A stretch of DNA of 26,034 bases, taken from Candidatus Alcyoniella australis (GTDB taxonomy: Bacteria; Lernaellota; Lernaellaia; JAVCCG01; Alcyoniellaceae). Made by a program: the position numbers and the translations under genes. Shown here piece after piece: positions 16,244 through 24,593 of the stretch. The stretch's first letter is position 1. Each line of letters begins with the position of its first letter. Where the stretch lies: assembly GCA_030765605.1 (NCBI GenBank), contig JAVCCG010000127.1, positions 1-26,034 of the forward strand, in the 5' to 3' direction. The notes beneath the pieces are model-generated. The model searched no databases. It was not told where the DNA came from and saw only the letters and a program-made list of their open reading frames with translations.

Positions 16244-18788
16244 AAATTCTCCTTAGTACGGTTCCGAGCAGCACCATTGCCAGCGCGGCGTACAGCAGGT
16301 ACGGCCACAGCTCGCGGCTGTCCGGGAAACGCTCCTTGCCCGGCTCGAAGACCTCTTCGGCCGGTGGATCGAACTTGCCGCCGCTGATCTGGGCCAGCGC
16401 GCGAAGCAGTCCGCGATCGGTCTGCGTCTTGACGAACTCGCCCGGCGGCTCGAGCTGAACGCGGCCGATTCCCTCGGAGCGCAGCTCGCCGGTCTGGGGC
16501 CTGACGCTGATCGTGTAGCCGCCGAACCCGCTGTGCGGAAACTCTCCGCTGTAGCCGCCGGGGCGGTCCTGGATCAGCTCCACGCGCTGCCGGGTCAGGT
16601 CGGGTTGAACAACGTCCATCTGCAGCGGCATGTTATTGATGAAATCGCCGTGCGCGTCCGTGGCGTCCACCGCGACCCGCACGCTCTGGCCAGCGGGCTG
16701 AGCAGTAACCGCGAAATTCTGCAGGTTGCGGTCGCGCATCGTGTGTCGCGCCATGCGCCCCACCAGCGGGCCGTAGCGATCCCACTCCAGCCAGTCGGCG
16801 CTCCATTGGCCGCGCAGGTCCGCGCAGAACACCGTGACCTTGCCCAGGCCCAGGCTCCAGCGCGAGAGCAGCGGCTCGCGCTCCTTGGCCAGCAGATAGG
16901 TCTCGGAGGTCGGCCGCGACTCGGCGGAGTTGTAGCCGCGCAGCTCGGGCAGCGGCTCGAGATCAAGGCCGTCGAACATCTCGCCTGCCTGCAGCAGCTC
17001 GGGCTCGAAGGTGTCCTCGACGATGTTGGTGCGCGTGACCGTCTTGGTCTCCTCGAGCAAAATATCGGGAATCGATTCGGGATCCTCGATGTAATAAAAG
17101 CGCCCCTGGCCGTAGCGGGCGATGGTCCGCAGGTGTTCGCGGTCCGACTCGCGTCCCACGGCCACAGTGCTCACCGTGATCTCCTTGCGCGCCATGCCCT
17201 CGACGATGTCGCCGTTGTGCTCAAAGCGCGTGGTCGAGATGCCGTCGGTGAGCAGGATCACGTGCTTGACGCGCGCCTCGCTGTCGCGCAGCTCGCCGTA
17301 GGCGCGCCGCAAGCCCGGGTAGATGCTGGTGCCGCCGTCAGTGCCCAGCTTGTACAGCCGCTCGCGGATTAATTCGCGTTGCTCGATGTCGGTCAGCCCG
17401 AACAGTACGTAGGGCAGGTCGTCGAAAAGGATCACGCTGACCCGGCTGCGCTCGGGCAGCGCGTTGAGCAGTTGCTCCACCGCGGCCTGGGCCAGACCGA
17501 ACTTGTTCTGGCGCGCCATGCTCGCCGACTTGTCGATCAGGATCACCAGCTCGACCGGGTTGGGCTCGGTCTTCTTCTTGAGCTTGAACTCGACCGGCAG
17601 CAGCGGTTCGATCGGGTGCTGCTCCTCCTCGCCCAGGATCTGGCTGTCCTCTCCGGCGATCAGCAGCAGTCCGCCGCCGGTACGGCGCAGATAGTCCTCG
17701 AGCCGATCGGCGTCGGCCTGCTCGAAGCCCTCGAAGGTCAGACTGGAGAGCACCACCAGATCAAAGGGTGTCAGTCCGCCGCGCGGCAGACCGCTGTTCT
17801 CGGCCACGTCCAGCCGCAGCCCCTCGGCCTCGAGTGCGGCGAGCAGCGGCGCGTCGTCCGCCAGATTCTCGGTGACGAACAGCGCGCGCGGCTTGGAGAC
17901 CACGCGCAACGTACCGGCCAGTCGATTGTTGTTCGGCACCTGATCGAGCTCGGAGCCGACGCGTCCGACCACGCCCTGGTCGCCCTGGGACCCGGCGTCG
18001 AAATCGAACTCGACGTTGTTCTGTCCGATCAGCAGCTCGACCTGCTCAACCTGGGTCTTGCCCCCGGCGCTGAGTGAAATAGCGGCCGGACCGGCGAAGT
18101 TGCTCATCACCTTGACCCGTACGTGTACGCGCTCGCCGGGTCGTGCCTGGCGCGGAAGGCTCAGCGACTCGATGTAGGCGTCCACCAGGCCCAGGGTTTG
18201 CAGCGGAACGCTGTAGAGCTCGATCCCGCGCGCCTGGGCGGCCCGCGCCTCGGCCAGCAAATCGCCCCGAGTCTGGTTGCCGTCGCTGAGCAGCACGATC
18301 CGCCGCGTGGCGTCGGCCGGCAGCAGCTCCATTGTGGCGTGCACCGCGCGGGCGATGTCCGAGCTCATCGTCTGCTCGGGTCGCACGATCTGCTCGTACC
18401 AATCCTCCGCCCCGAGCACCTCGGGACTGTGGGCGAACAGCACGCCGCGCGCCCCGGCGTCGCCGCGCACGGCGTAGGCCCGCGCCGCATAGTCCGCAGC
18501 CGCAGCGAGCTGGTCGTCGGGCACCGAGGCCGAGGCGTCGACCAGCAGCGCCACCTCCAGCCGCTGTTCGTAGCGCGTGGCCACGACCTGGATCAGCGCC
18601 GCCGCGATCAGCAGCAGCAGCAGGCTGCGCGAAATCGCAAAGGCCGCGCGCAAAGGACGCGACATGCTCAGCCGACTGCGGAAGGCGATGATCCAGACCA
18701 GCGTCGGCAGCAGCGCCGCGGCCACCAGCGCGCCGATCAGCCAGGCGCCGCGAGCCTCAACGCTCAGCTCGGGCAGCCGCTCAAGCAA
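16242..18788 (-). CDS. Membrane protein with two VWA domains and a GATase1-like region
   Basis: The gene starts at TTG 18788, with GGAGG 5 nt upstream, and overlaps the previous gene by 8 nt (TTGCTTGA). The 848-residue product has two N-terminal transmembrane segments (about 15-35 and 50-70), a first VWA domain with MIDAS Asp84-Ala-Ser-Ala-Ser, a beta-rich linker, a region like class I glutamine-amidotransferase/ThuA folds (about 300-400), a second VWA domain with MIDAS Asp419-Lys-Ser-Ala-Ser, a beta domain and a C-terminal membrane anchor (about 828-845). This layout is known from large VWA proteins in MoxR/BatA operons. The soluble part is probably periplasmic. Its stop codon lies within a repeated GCCYGGATT motif. 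The physiological role is unknown; envelope integrity is a reasonable guess. Confidence 0.88.
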   Translation of the reverse strand: MLERLPELSVEARGAWLIGALVAAALLPTLVWIIAFRSRLSMSRPLRAAFAISRSLLLLLIAAALIQVVATRYEQRLEVALLVDASASVPDDQLAAAADYAARAYAVRGDAGARGVLFAHSPEVLGAEDWYEQIVRPEQTMSSDIARAVHATMELLPADATRRIVLLSDGNQTRGDLLAEARAAQARGIELYSVPLQTLGLVDAYIESLSLPRQARPGERVHVRVKVMSNFAGPAAISLSAGGKTQVEQVELLIGQNNVEFDFDAGSQGDQGVVGRVGSELDQVPNNNRLAGTLRVVSKPRALFVTENLADDAPLLAALEAEGLRLDVAENSGLPRGGLTPFDLVVLSSLTFEGFEQADADRLEDYLRRTGGGLLLIAGEDSQILGEEEQHPIEPLLPVEFKLKKKTEPNPVELVILIDKSASMARQNKFGLAQAAVEQLLNALPERSRVSVILFDDLPYVLFGLTDIEQRELIRERLYKLGTDGGTSIYPGLRRAYGELRDSEARVKHVILLTDGISTTRFEHNGDIVEGMARKEITVSTVAVGRESDREHLRTIARYGQGRFYYIEDPESIPDILLEETKTVTRTNIVEDTFEPELLQAGEMFDGLDLEPLPELRGYNSAESRPTSETYLLAKEREPLLSRWSLGLGKVTVFCADLRGQWSADWLEWDRYGPLVGRMARHTMRDRNLQNFAVTAQPAGQSVRVAVDATDAHGDFINNMPLQMDVVQPDLTRQRVELIQDRPGGYSGEFPHSGFGGYTISVRPQTGELRSEGIGRVQLEPPGEFVKTQTDRGLLRALAQISGGKFDPPAEEVFEPGKERFPDSRELWPYLLYAALAMVLLGTVLRRI

Positions 18789-20634
18789 GTCGGCCTCCGT
18801 GGAACAGCACCCAGTCGCCCGCCGCGAGCAGCAGGGCCATCAGGGCCAGCCAGGGCCAGAACACGCGCTGTTGCGGGATCTGGACCGCTGCGGCGAGCTC
18901 GATCGCGCCGTCCGCGTCGGCCGCTACGCTCAGGTCGGACTCGCGCGGGTTGATCAGACTCGCCGCGCACCAGCGCGGTGCGCCCTCGCCCAGGTCGTAA
19001 GAGTAGAATCCGGGCAGCGGCGGCATGAAGCTCACCCGGCCAGCGCCGCCCGCGGCCACGTATTCGCGATCGCTGGGTCCGACCAGCGTCAGTTGCTCAA
19101 GGTCGCCGGACGTGGCGATGGTCGCCGATTGCCCCACCGGCGTGCGCGAGGGGAGCTGCGAGGCTTCCATTCCGCCGAGCCACCAGACCATGTTGTGCAT
19201 GAACACCGGGAAGGCCACGCGCAACGGCAAATCGCTGCGGGTCAGGTCGAAGCCCAGGGCCACGCGGTTGAAACGGCCGTCGCGCCGCACCAACAGCAGC
19301 GAGCCTTCAAAGGTGTCGATCAGGCTCTTGTCGCCGGGCCGGGCCTGCAGTGGCCGCGCCTCGCCGATCTCGAGGTCTCCCAGCGTCACGTAGCGCAACA
19401 GCGGATGCTCGCCGTCCCACGATGTGAGCACCGGCTGCTCCACCGGCTGGGCCGCATCGAACGCGCCGCCGGTCGGCGGAAAAATCTCGACAGTGTGCGC
19501 CGGGACCTCGCCGGCGCTCACGCGGTCGAGAATCACCACGTCCGCGCCGCGCGCCTGCGATGCGGTGAACCCCTCGGGGCTGACGTTGCGCAGGCGAACC
19601 AGCGGGTTGATCTCCAACGCGCTGCGCACGTAACGGTTCTCGCGGGTGACCAGCAGCACGTCCACCGGCTCGGCTCCGGGCAGCACGGCGTAGGCCATGT
19701 CGTCCAGAACCAGCGCGTCGGCGCCGGACTCGAGCTGCGCATCGTTCAGTCCGGCGACCAGTCGGCCGCTGACCTCGATCGGCAGGAAGTAGACCTTGTG
19801 AAACTCGCCGCCGGGCTGGAGTGCGAGCGCTTCGCGGCCCACCAGCTTGTCCGGGGTATAGACGTTGAGCGTGGCGTTGGCCGCGGTATCCGAGAAGTTG
19901 ACCACGCGCACGAAGACCTCGTTGCCCGGCGCCTGGTTGAACGTCTGGCGCACGTCAAAGGCGGTGATCGCCAGGTTGGGCAGCGACGAGCCGATGCGCA
20001 CCCATTGCAACGTCGGTTCGTCGTCCTCGAGCTTTGGCGCGGGCCGATCGGAAAAGATCACCACCAGCCGCTGGGCGTTTTCGGGCGGCGCGCGGAAGGC
20101 AAAGGCGTCACGGGCGTATTCGAGCACCTGGCGCAGGTCGCCGTCCACGCCCGCGGGCTGGATCGATTTCAGCGCCGCGTCGAGCACCGAGCGCCGCGAG
20201 CTGAACCCGGTCAGCGCGCTGACGCGATCTCCGGCCGCGAGCAGCAACGCCTCGTCGTTGGGACCCAGGTTGTCCAGCAGCTCTCGCGCCTGGCGTCGGG
20301 CCAGATCGATCCGCGCCCCGCCCGGCTCGCGCGCTGCCATGCTCAGGCTGGTATCGATGCCGATCACGATCAACCGCGGCCGGACCTGCTCGACCTCGGT
20401 GCGCGGATCGAGAAGCGCTAGGCAGATCAGCAACAGCAGCAGGATCTGCACCAGGATGCTCAGCAGCTCGTTGAGAATCGTGCGCTGCCTGATCAGCACC
20501 CGTCGCCAGATCAGGTCCGAACTAATCAACTTGCCACGGCGGCGAAACCGCAGCAGGTAGACCAAGACGATAAACGCCGAGCCGCCGCCGAACAGCGCGG
20601 CGAACTGCGCCAGCGAGATCCCGGCGAAGATCAC
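18781..20634 (-). CDS. BatA-type membrane protein with VWA domain
   Basis: GTG 20634 is chosen as start because it overlaps the DUF58 stop by 4 nt (GTGA) and gives the standard BatA N-terminus; a longer frame to 20730 would run inside the DUF58 gene. The 617-residue product has transmembrane helices at about 12-30 and 58-76, the conserved segment between them with Leu-Arg-Phe-Arg-Arg-Arg and Ser-Ser-Asp-Leu-Ile-Trp-Arg, then a VWA domain with MIDAS Asp94-Thr-Ser-Leu-Ser, a long beta-rich region and a C-terminal helix (about 590-608) ending near His-Gly-Gly-Arg-Leu-Ala. It is translationally coupled to both neighbours, which implies fixed stoichiometry with DUF58 and the double-VWA protein, probably in one inner-membrane complex served by MoxR. 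Confidence 0.88.
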   Translation of the reverse strand: MIFAGISLAQFAALFGGGSAFIVLVYLLRFRRRGKLISSDLIWRRVLIRQRTILNELLSILVQILLLLLICLALLDPRTEVEQVRPRLIVIGIDTSLSMAAREPGGARIDLARRQARELLDNLGPNDEALLLAAGDRVSALTGFSSRRSVLDAALKSIQPAGVDGDLRQVLEYARDAFAFRAPPENAQRLVVIFSDRPAPKLEDDEPTLQWVRIGSSLPNLAITAFDVRQTFNQAPGNEVFVRVVNFSDTAANATLNVYTPDKLVGREALALQPGGEFHKVYFLPIEVSGRLVAGLNDAQLESGADALVLDDMAYAVLPGAEPVDVLLVTRENRYVRSALEINPLVRLRNVSPEGFTASQARGADVVILDRVSAGEVPAHTVEIFPPTGGAFDAAQPVEQPVLTSWDGEHPLLRYVTLGDLEIGEARPLQARPGDKSLIDTFEGSLLLVRRDGRFNRVALGFDLTRSDLPLRVAFPVFMHNMVWWLGGMEASQLPSRTPVGQSATIATSGDLEQLTLVGPSDREYVAAGGAGRVSFMPPLPGFYSYDLGEGAPRWCAASLINPRESDLSVAADADGAIELAAAVQIPQQRVFWPWLALMALLLAAGDWVLFHGGRLA

Positions 20635-21512
20635 TTGATGAACCGTCCGTAGCGGAAGGCCTGGAGTACAACCTCCTCGAACGGCACCCTGGTCTGGGTG
20701 GGCAGGTAGGTGCACTCGACCCCGATGCACAGTTTGCGCAGCTCTTCGCAGAACCGCTCGTACTCCTGGACGTAGCGCCGCAGCACGCGGCCGGTGATCG
20801 TCACGTGATGCACGCGGTCGGTCTCGGCGTCGGTGAAGCTGAATGCGCCGCGGTACTTGGGCTCGGCCTCGCGGTGATGGTGCACGCGCACGGCCACTAG
20901 GTCGAAGCCGTAGTGGTAGAGCGACTTGAGCGCCTTATCGCTGCCCGCCTCGTCGTAGAAGTCGGAGACCACAACCGCCAGGCCCTTGCCGCGGGCCTGT
21001 CGAAGGAAGGTTTGCACCGACTGCGAGATGTCGGTCTGGCCGCCCACCGGCGCCTGGTCGAGAAAATCAAAGATTTTGAGGATCTGCCCCTTGCCGCGCA
21101 GCAGCGGCAGGGTCTGGCCCAGATCGGAGCTGAAGGGGACGATGCTCACGCTGTCGAGGTTGGCCAGGGCGATGTAGGCCAGTGCGGCCACGATCTGCTT
21201 GGCGAAGTCCGCCTTATTGACCGTGCCGAAATCCATCGACCGCGAGAGGTCGAGCAGGAAGTAGACGTTGAGGTTCTCTTCTTCCTGGAACAGCTTGGTC
21301 GCCAGCTCGCCCACGCGGGCATAGAGATTCCAATCCAGGTAGCGCAGGTCGTCGCCCGGCGCGTACTCGCGGTGGTCGGCGAACTCCTGGCCCCAGCCGA
21401 CCTTCTTGGTGCGGGTCTGCGCCCGCAGCTTGCCGGCGAAGACCTTCTTGCTGACGATCGCCAGGTACTCGAGCTTCTTGAGGAAGTCGTCGTCGAACAG
21501 CTTCTGGGCCAT
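20631..21512 (-). CDS. DUF58 (VWA-like) protein
   Basis: The 293-residue product has the DUF58 signature Arg-Glu-Tyr-Ala-Pro-Gly-Asp-Asp-Leu-Arg-Tyr-Leu-Asp-Trp-Asn at 48-62 and a VWA fold with MIDAS Asp88-Leu-Ser-Arg-Ser. It has no signal peptide or membrane segment and is cytoplasmic, the usual arrangement for the short DUF58 form encoded with MoxR. It begins 19 nt after the preceding membrane-protein gene and its stop overlaps the GTG of the BatA-type gene. DUF58 proteins are thought to be direct partners of MoxR ATPases; the process served is not established. No clear Shine-Dalgarno is seen before ATG 21512. Confidence 0.93.
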   Translation of the reverse strand: MAQKLFDDDFLKKLEYLAIVSKKVFAGKLRAQTRTKKVGWGQEFADHREYAPGDDLRYLDWNLYARVGELATKLFQEEENLNVYFLLDLSRSMDFGTVNKADFAKQIVAALAYIALANLDSVSIVPFSSDLGQTLPLLRGKGQILKIFDFLDQAPVGGQTDISQSVQTFLRQARGKGLAVVVSDFYDEAGSDKALKSLYHYGFDLVAVRVHHHREAEPKYRGAFSFTDAETDRVHHVTITGRVLRRYVQEYERFCEELRKLCIGVECTYLPTQTRVPFEEVVLQAFRYGRFIK

Positions 21513-21531
21513 TATCAGTGGTTGCCGGGGA

Positions 21532-23136
21532 TCACGGTTTGGGATTGGGCTGGGGCTGGATCAAAAGGAAATAGTCGCGCACGTAGACCTTGAGCGCCAC
21601 GGGCAGCGCCTCTACGCTGAGCTCCTGCTGCGCATCCTGGGCGTAACGCTGAAACAGCGCCGTATAGGCCAGATCCTGCAATCCGTTGAGGTGGGCGTCG
21701 CTGAAATCCTCGATGATCTGTAGCGGGCTTTTTCCCTCGCCCACATGTGACTCGATCTCGAGCAAATCCGATGAACCAGCCTGGACTCGCTCGGGCTTGA
21801 ACGTGCCGGTGGGGGTGCCCGCGCCGGTCCCGGCCTCGGACGATGTGGGCATCTGGCCCTCCATGGGCTGGCCCATGGCGAGCTGCATATCGCCGGGATT
21901 ATCCGTGGGCACCATCGAGAGCTCGGCGTCCTCGGGCGGCGGCAGCGAGGTCATCATCATTTCGCCGGTGGCCATCTCATCCAGCGGCACGTTCTCGGCG
22001 TTGTCCGCCACGCGCTCGAGATGACCGGCATAATCTTGCAGGAACTCGCCGAACGACTGTTGCTGCGCGGACTTCAGCGCGACCTCCATCTCCTCGCGGC
22101 CGTTGAGATCCAGATCCTGGTCGCCCTTGGTGCGGCCGCGGCCCACCGTGTTGATCAGCTCGGTGCCCGTATCTTCGTAACCCTGTCCGCCCTCGTCGAG
22201 CATTTCCGAGACCTCGCGCAGATCCTCGGTGTTGATCGGCTCGTCGGTAAACACCCAACGGTCGAGCTCGGCAAAGGCCGAGGCGTAGTTGCCGTCAAGG
22301 GTCGGGTCGACCAGCCGCGAGAGGTCTCCGGCAACCACCGCGGCATTGGGCCGTTGAACCGTGGCGGTCTCGCGCACGCCATCGGGAACGATCCCCTGGG
22401 CCGAACCGTAGATCGTCTCCGGAGTCTCGGTCTCCTCGGACTGCTCGTCGGGCTTTTGCTGTTGATCGCGTTCACGACGGCGTCTGATCTCGGCGCGCCA
22501 GTTCTCGATCAGGCCCAGCGTGGGAGCCATGAACTCCTGCGGGATTATCTGCTCGGGAATCTCGGCCCCTTGCTCGGAGGGCAGGGTCGCGCTGTCCGGA
22601 ACCGGAATCAGTGCCTGGTCGCCGCTGCCCGGAAGGTTGCGCAGAGCCTCCCAGTCCGTGGAGAGGCTGGCGAACAGCATGCCGCTGCAAAACACGGCCA
22701 GCACAAGCTTGGCCGCCAGGGCGCGTCCTCTGACGATCGCCCGCCAGTTCAGTCGCAGTGCGACAGCGCGATCTGCCGCATCGCGGATCGCCAGCCGCAT
22801 CAACGGCGTCTGCTGCGCCTGCTCGGCGAAGCTCAAGGCGCTGCCGGCGCGGTCGAAGTTGTTGCTCTCGTGGTCGATCCGTTGGGCAAGCCGTTGGGCG
22901 CCCAGTCCGGAAAACGTGGCCGTCAACAGGTAGGTCAGCCCCAAACCGCCGGCGATCCCCGCGGTGACGTAAAGATTGAGGGCCGGCAGATCGATGTATC
23001 CGCCAAGGGCGTGCAGCAGCGCCCACAGCGCCAGGCCTACGCACAGCAGCGCTGCCGACGCATGGGCTAGGCGCAGTCCGATCAGCCGCAACCTGATGCG
23101 GTTGATTTTGCTGATCAGCGGCCGGATCTCTTGCAT
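21532..23136 (-). CDS. Membrane protein at head of MoxR operon (DUF4175-like)
   Basis: ATG 23136 is taken as start; TTG 23145 is an alternative with AAAGGG 5 nt upstream, and the open frame extends to 23217 without start signals. The ~534-residue product has two N-terminal transmembrane segments (about 23-45 and 53-75), a charged stretch with Ile-Asp-His-Glu-Ser-Asn-Asn-Phe, a third segment (about 140-158), and then a long low-complexity region rich in Gln, Glu, Pro, Met and Gly, partly with coiled-coil character. The N-terminal arrangement resembles DUF4175-type proteins often encoded near MoxR/BatA genes, but I am not certain of the family. It is probably the first gene of the operon and may be a scaffold for the VWA proteins. 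Confidence 0.75.
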   Translation of the reverse strand: MQEIRPLISKINRIRLRLIGLRLAHASAALLCVGLALWALLHALGGYIDLPALNLYVTAGIAGGLGLTYLLTATFSGLGAQRLAQRIDHESNNFDRAGSALSFAEQAQQTPLMRLAIRDAADRAVALRLNWRAIVRGRALAAKLVLAVFCSGMLFASLSTDWEALRNLPGSGDQALIPVPDSATLPSEQGAEIPEQIIPQEFMAPTLGLIENWRAEIRRRRERDQQQKPDEQSEETETPETIYGSAQGIVPDGVRETATVQRPNAAVVAGDLSRLVDPTLDGNYASAFAELDRWVFTDEPINTEDLREVSEMLDEGGQGYEDTGTELINTVGRGRTKGDQDLDLNGREEMEVALKSAQQQSFGEFLQDYAGHLERVADNAENVPLDEMATGEMMMTSLPPPEDAELSMVPTDNPGDMQLAMGQPMEGQMPTSSEAGTGAGTPTGTFKPERVQAGSSDLLEIESHVGEGKSPLQIIEDFSDAHLNGLQDLAYTALFQRYAQDAQQELSVEALPVALKVYVRDYFLLIQPQPNPKP

Positions 23137-23235
23137 TAAGTGCAAAACTACCCTTTCCGTCCCCGTTTCGACATCACGGCGGCGGGCATGGTTCAAATTA
23201 CCACATCGGCCAAACAAGGCCCTATCGAGCCGGTT

Positions 23236-23264
23236 AGTTTATCGATTGCGTTCGATACGTACAA
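23236..23264 (-). promoter_or_regulatory. Possible promoter of the MoxR/VWA operon
   Basis: On the minus strand TTGTAC (23264-23259) and TAAACT (23241-23236) are 17 nt apart, about 95 nt upstream of the first gene. The match to sigma70 consensus is only moderate (3/6 and 4/6), but it lies in the sole sizeable gap before the operon. Confidence 0.3.
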
Positions 23265-23349
23265 GACGTAGCAGCACCAACCCGTCCACGGTCGGATGCA
23301 CTGTGTTTAATCTGCCTTTTATCAAGCTCGCCGTTGCTGATCCCCGATC

Positions 23350-23365
23350 AATAATCCGGGCTAAA
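23350..23365 (-). repeat. Solitary GCCYGGATT motif over a stop codon
   Basis: On the minus strand TTTAGCCCGGATTATT reads through the TAG stop of the membrane-protein gene at 23361. It matches the termini of the palindrome at 4023-4202 and the stem at 16215-16243. No second, inverted copy was found between here and 23137. Confidence 0.5.
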
Positions 23366-24476
23366 AATGTCTCCCGGCGTAGGGGTGGATTTTGATCAGG
23401 AAGTTCTCTAGCAGCTTGAAGCTCGACCAGCTCGGGTCCCACAGCAGGTGGATCAGCGCCATGATCGTGATGTTCAGCGTGCCCGCCACAACCGAGATGA
23501 ACGGCACCGCCAGGAACAACAGCCAGTTGCGTTTGGCCCAGCTCATCTGCTGCCTGCGGTCGGTCATCAGGAAGTAGGCGTAGCTAAACGGCAGGAACGC
23601 CGAGAACCAGGCCACGTAGTTAACGATCGGCACGCCCACGAACTTGGGCAGCGAGCCCAGGCTCGGATGCCAGGCCCAGAAAATTCCCGAGAGGCTGGCC
23701 AGCGGGTCGAGCTGCGAGTCCAGCAGCAAAGCGATGAAGGTCGTGAGAAACGCCGAACGCAGCGGCGTGCGGGCAAACCAGGTCCAGTGCTCGCGCAGTT
23801 TTTCCGCGGCCCAGGTGCAGCAGTAGAACACCAGGCACCAGCCCATCATCGTGCAAAACGGCGCGGGGAAGTGATAGGGCGTGTGCTTGAAGCCCAGGTA
23901 GAAGTTGTACATCGGCTCGTCGAAAAACCCGAGCAAAATGTCGGTGTTCTCCAGCAACAGCCCGTAGGAGAATCCCACGACGTAGAAAGTAACGAAGCTC
24001 GCGGTGCCGCGAGTTACCAGGGCATGGACCATGAAGACCGCGATCCAGAACAGCTGCATGTACTCAAACAGGCTCTTAACCGCCGCGTCTTCCAACGGAT
24101 GGTAGGGTATGATCAGCAGCCACAGCACCAGCGGCCCGATCAGCGCGGCGTAGATCACGCGCAGCGCCTTGTCCTTGAGCGTGATCCGCGGGTCGGCCAT
24201 GATCCTGGCGTGGAAGTAGGCCAGCACTATCGACAGCGGGAACACGGCGGTGGCCGCGAACTCCCAGACCGTGTGCCCGGTGCTCAGAAAGCGCTCGCGC
24301 GGCACGTTCTTGGTCATGAAGCTCATCACGCCCAGAGTCTCGAGGTAGAAGAACCAGATCGGCAGCGACCTGAGCGTTTCCCTGAGCATCTCGCCGCGGC
24401 TGTAGGGGAATAATCCGCCGTCGTTCACGGCAATGGACTTGGGCTGCTCGGCGTTTGTCGACACGTCCCGCTCCAT
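23361..24476 (-). CDS. Polytopic membrane protein, DUF422/CruF carotenoid-like
   Basis: The start ATG 24476 is chosen because it leaves a normal divergent gap to the kinase gene; the frame stays open to 24749 but that would run antisense through the kinase start and encodes unrelated hydrophilic sequence. The 371-residue product has about 8-9 hydrophobic segments. The middle (Leu-Leu-Leu-Glu-Asn-Thr ... Tyr-His-Phe-Pro-Ala-Pro-Phe) and C-terminal (Leu-Asp-Ser-Gln-Leu-Asp-Pro ... Trp-Ala-Trp ... Val-Gly-Val-Pro-Ile-Val-Asn-Tyr) patterns resemble DUF422 proteins such as the carotenoid 1',2'-hydratase CruF. If correct it would hydrate acyclic carotenoid ends in the membrane, but no other carotenoid gene is in the window, so the assignment rests only on these motifs. 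Confidence 0.65.
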   Translation of the reverse strand: MERDVSTNAEQPKSIAVNDGGLFPYSRGEMLRETLRSLPIWFFYLETLGVMSFMTKNVPRERFLSTGHTVWEFAATAVFPLSIVLAYFHARIMADPRITLKDKALRVIYAALIGPLVLWLLIIPYHPLEDAAVKSLFEYMQLFWIAVFMVHALVTRGTASFVTFYVVGFSYGLLLENTDILLGFFDEPMYNFYLGFKHTPYHFPAPFCTMMGWCLVFYCCTWAAEKLREHWTWFARTPLRSAFLTTFIALLLDSQLDPLASLSGIFWAWHPSLGSLPKFVGVPIVNYVAWFSAFLPFSYAYFLMTDRRQQMSWAKRNWLLFLAVPFISVVAGTLNITIMALIHLLWDPSWSSFKLLENFLIKIHPYAGRHF

Positions 24477-24539
24477 AGTGTAGTCCGTAGATTGAATTTC
24501 GAGTCTAGCGCCGCGCTTTGGCCTGTCAAGCGGCTGAAG

Positions 24540-24568
24540 TTGATACCTGAGGGCGATGCTGATAGAAA
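24540..24568 (+). promoter_or_regulatory. Sigma70-type promoter of the PAS sensor gene
   Basis: TTGATA (24540-24545) and TAGAAA (24563-24568) are separated by 17 nt, predicting a start of transcription near 24575 and a leader of about 19 nt containing the GGAG ribosome binding site. Confidence 0.5.
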
Positions 24569-24593
24569 TTGCGCACACCTGTGTGGAGAGGCA

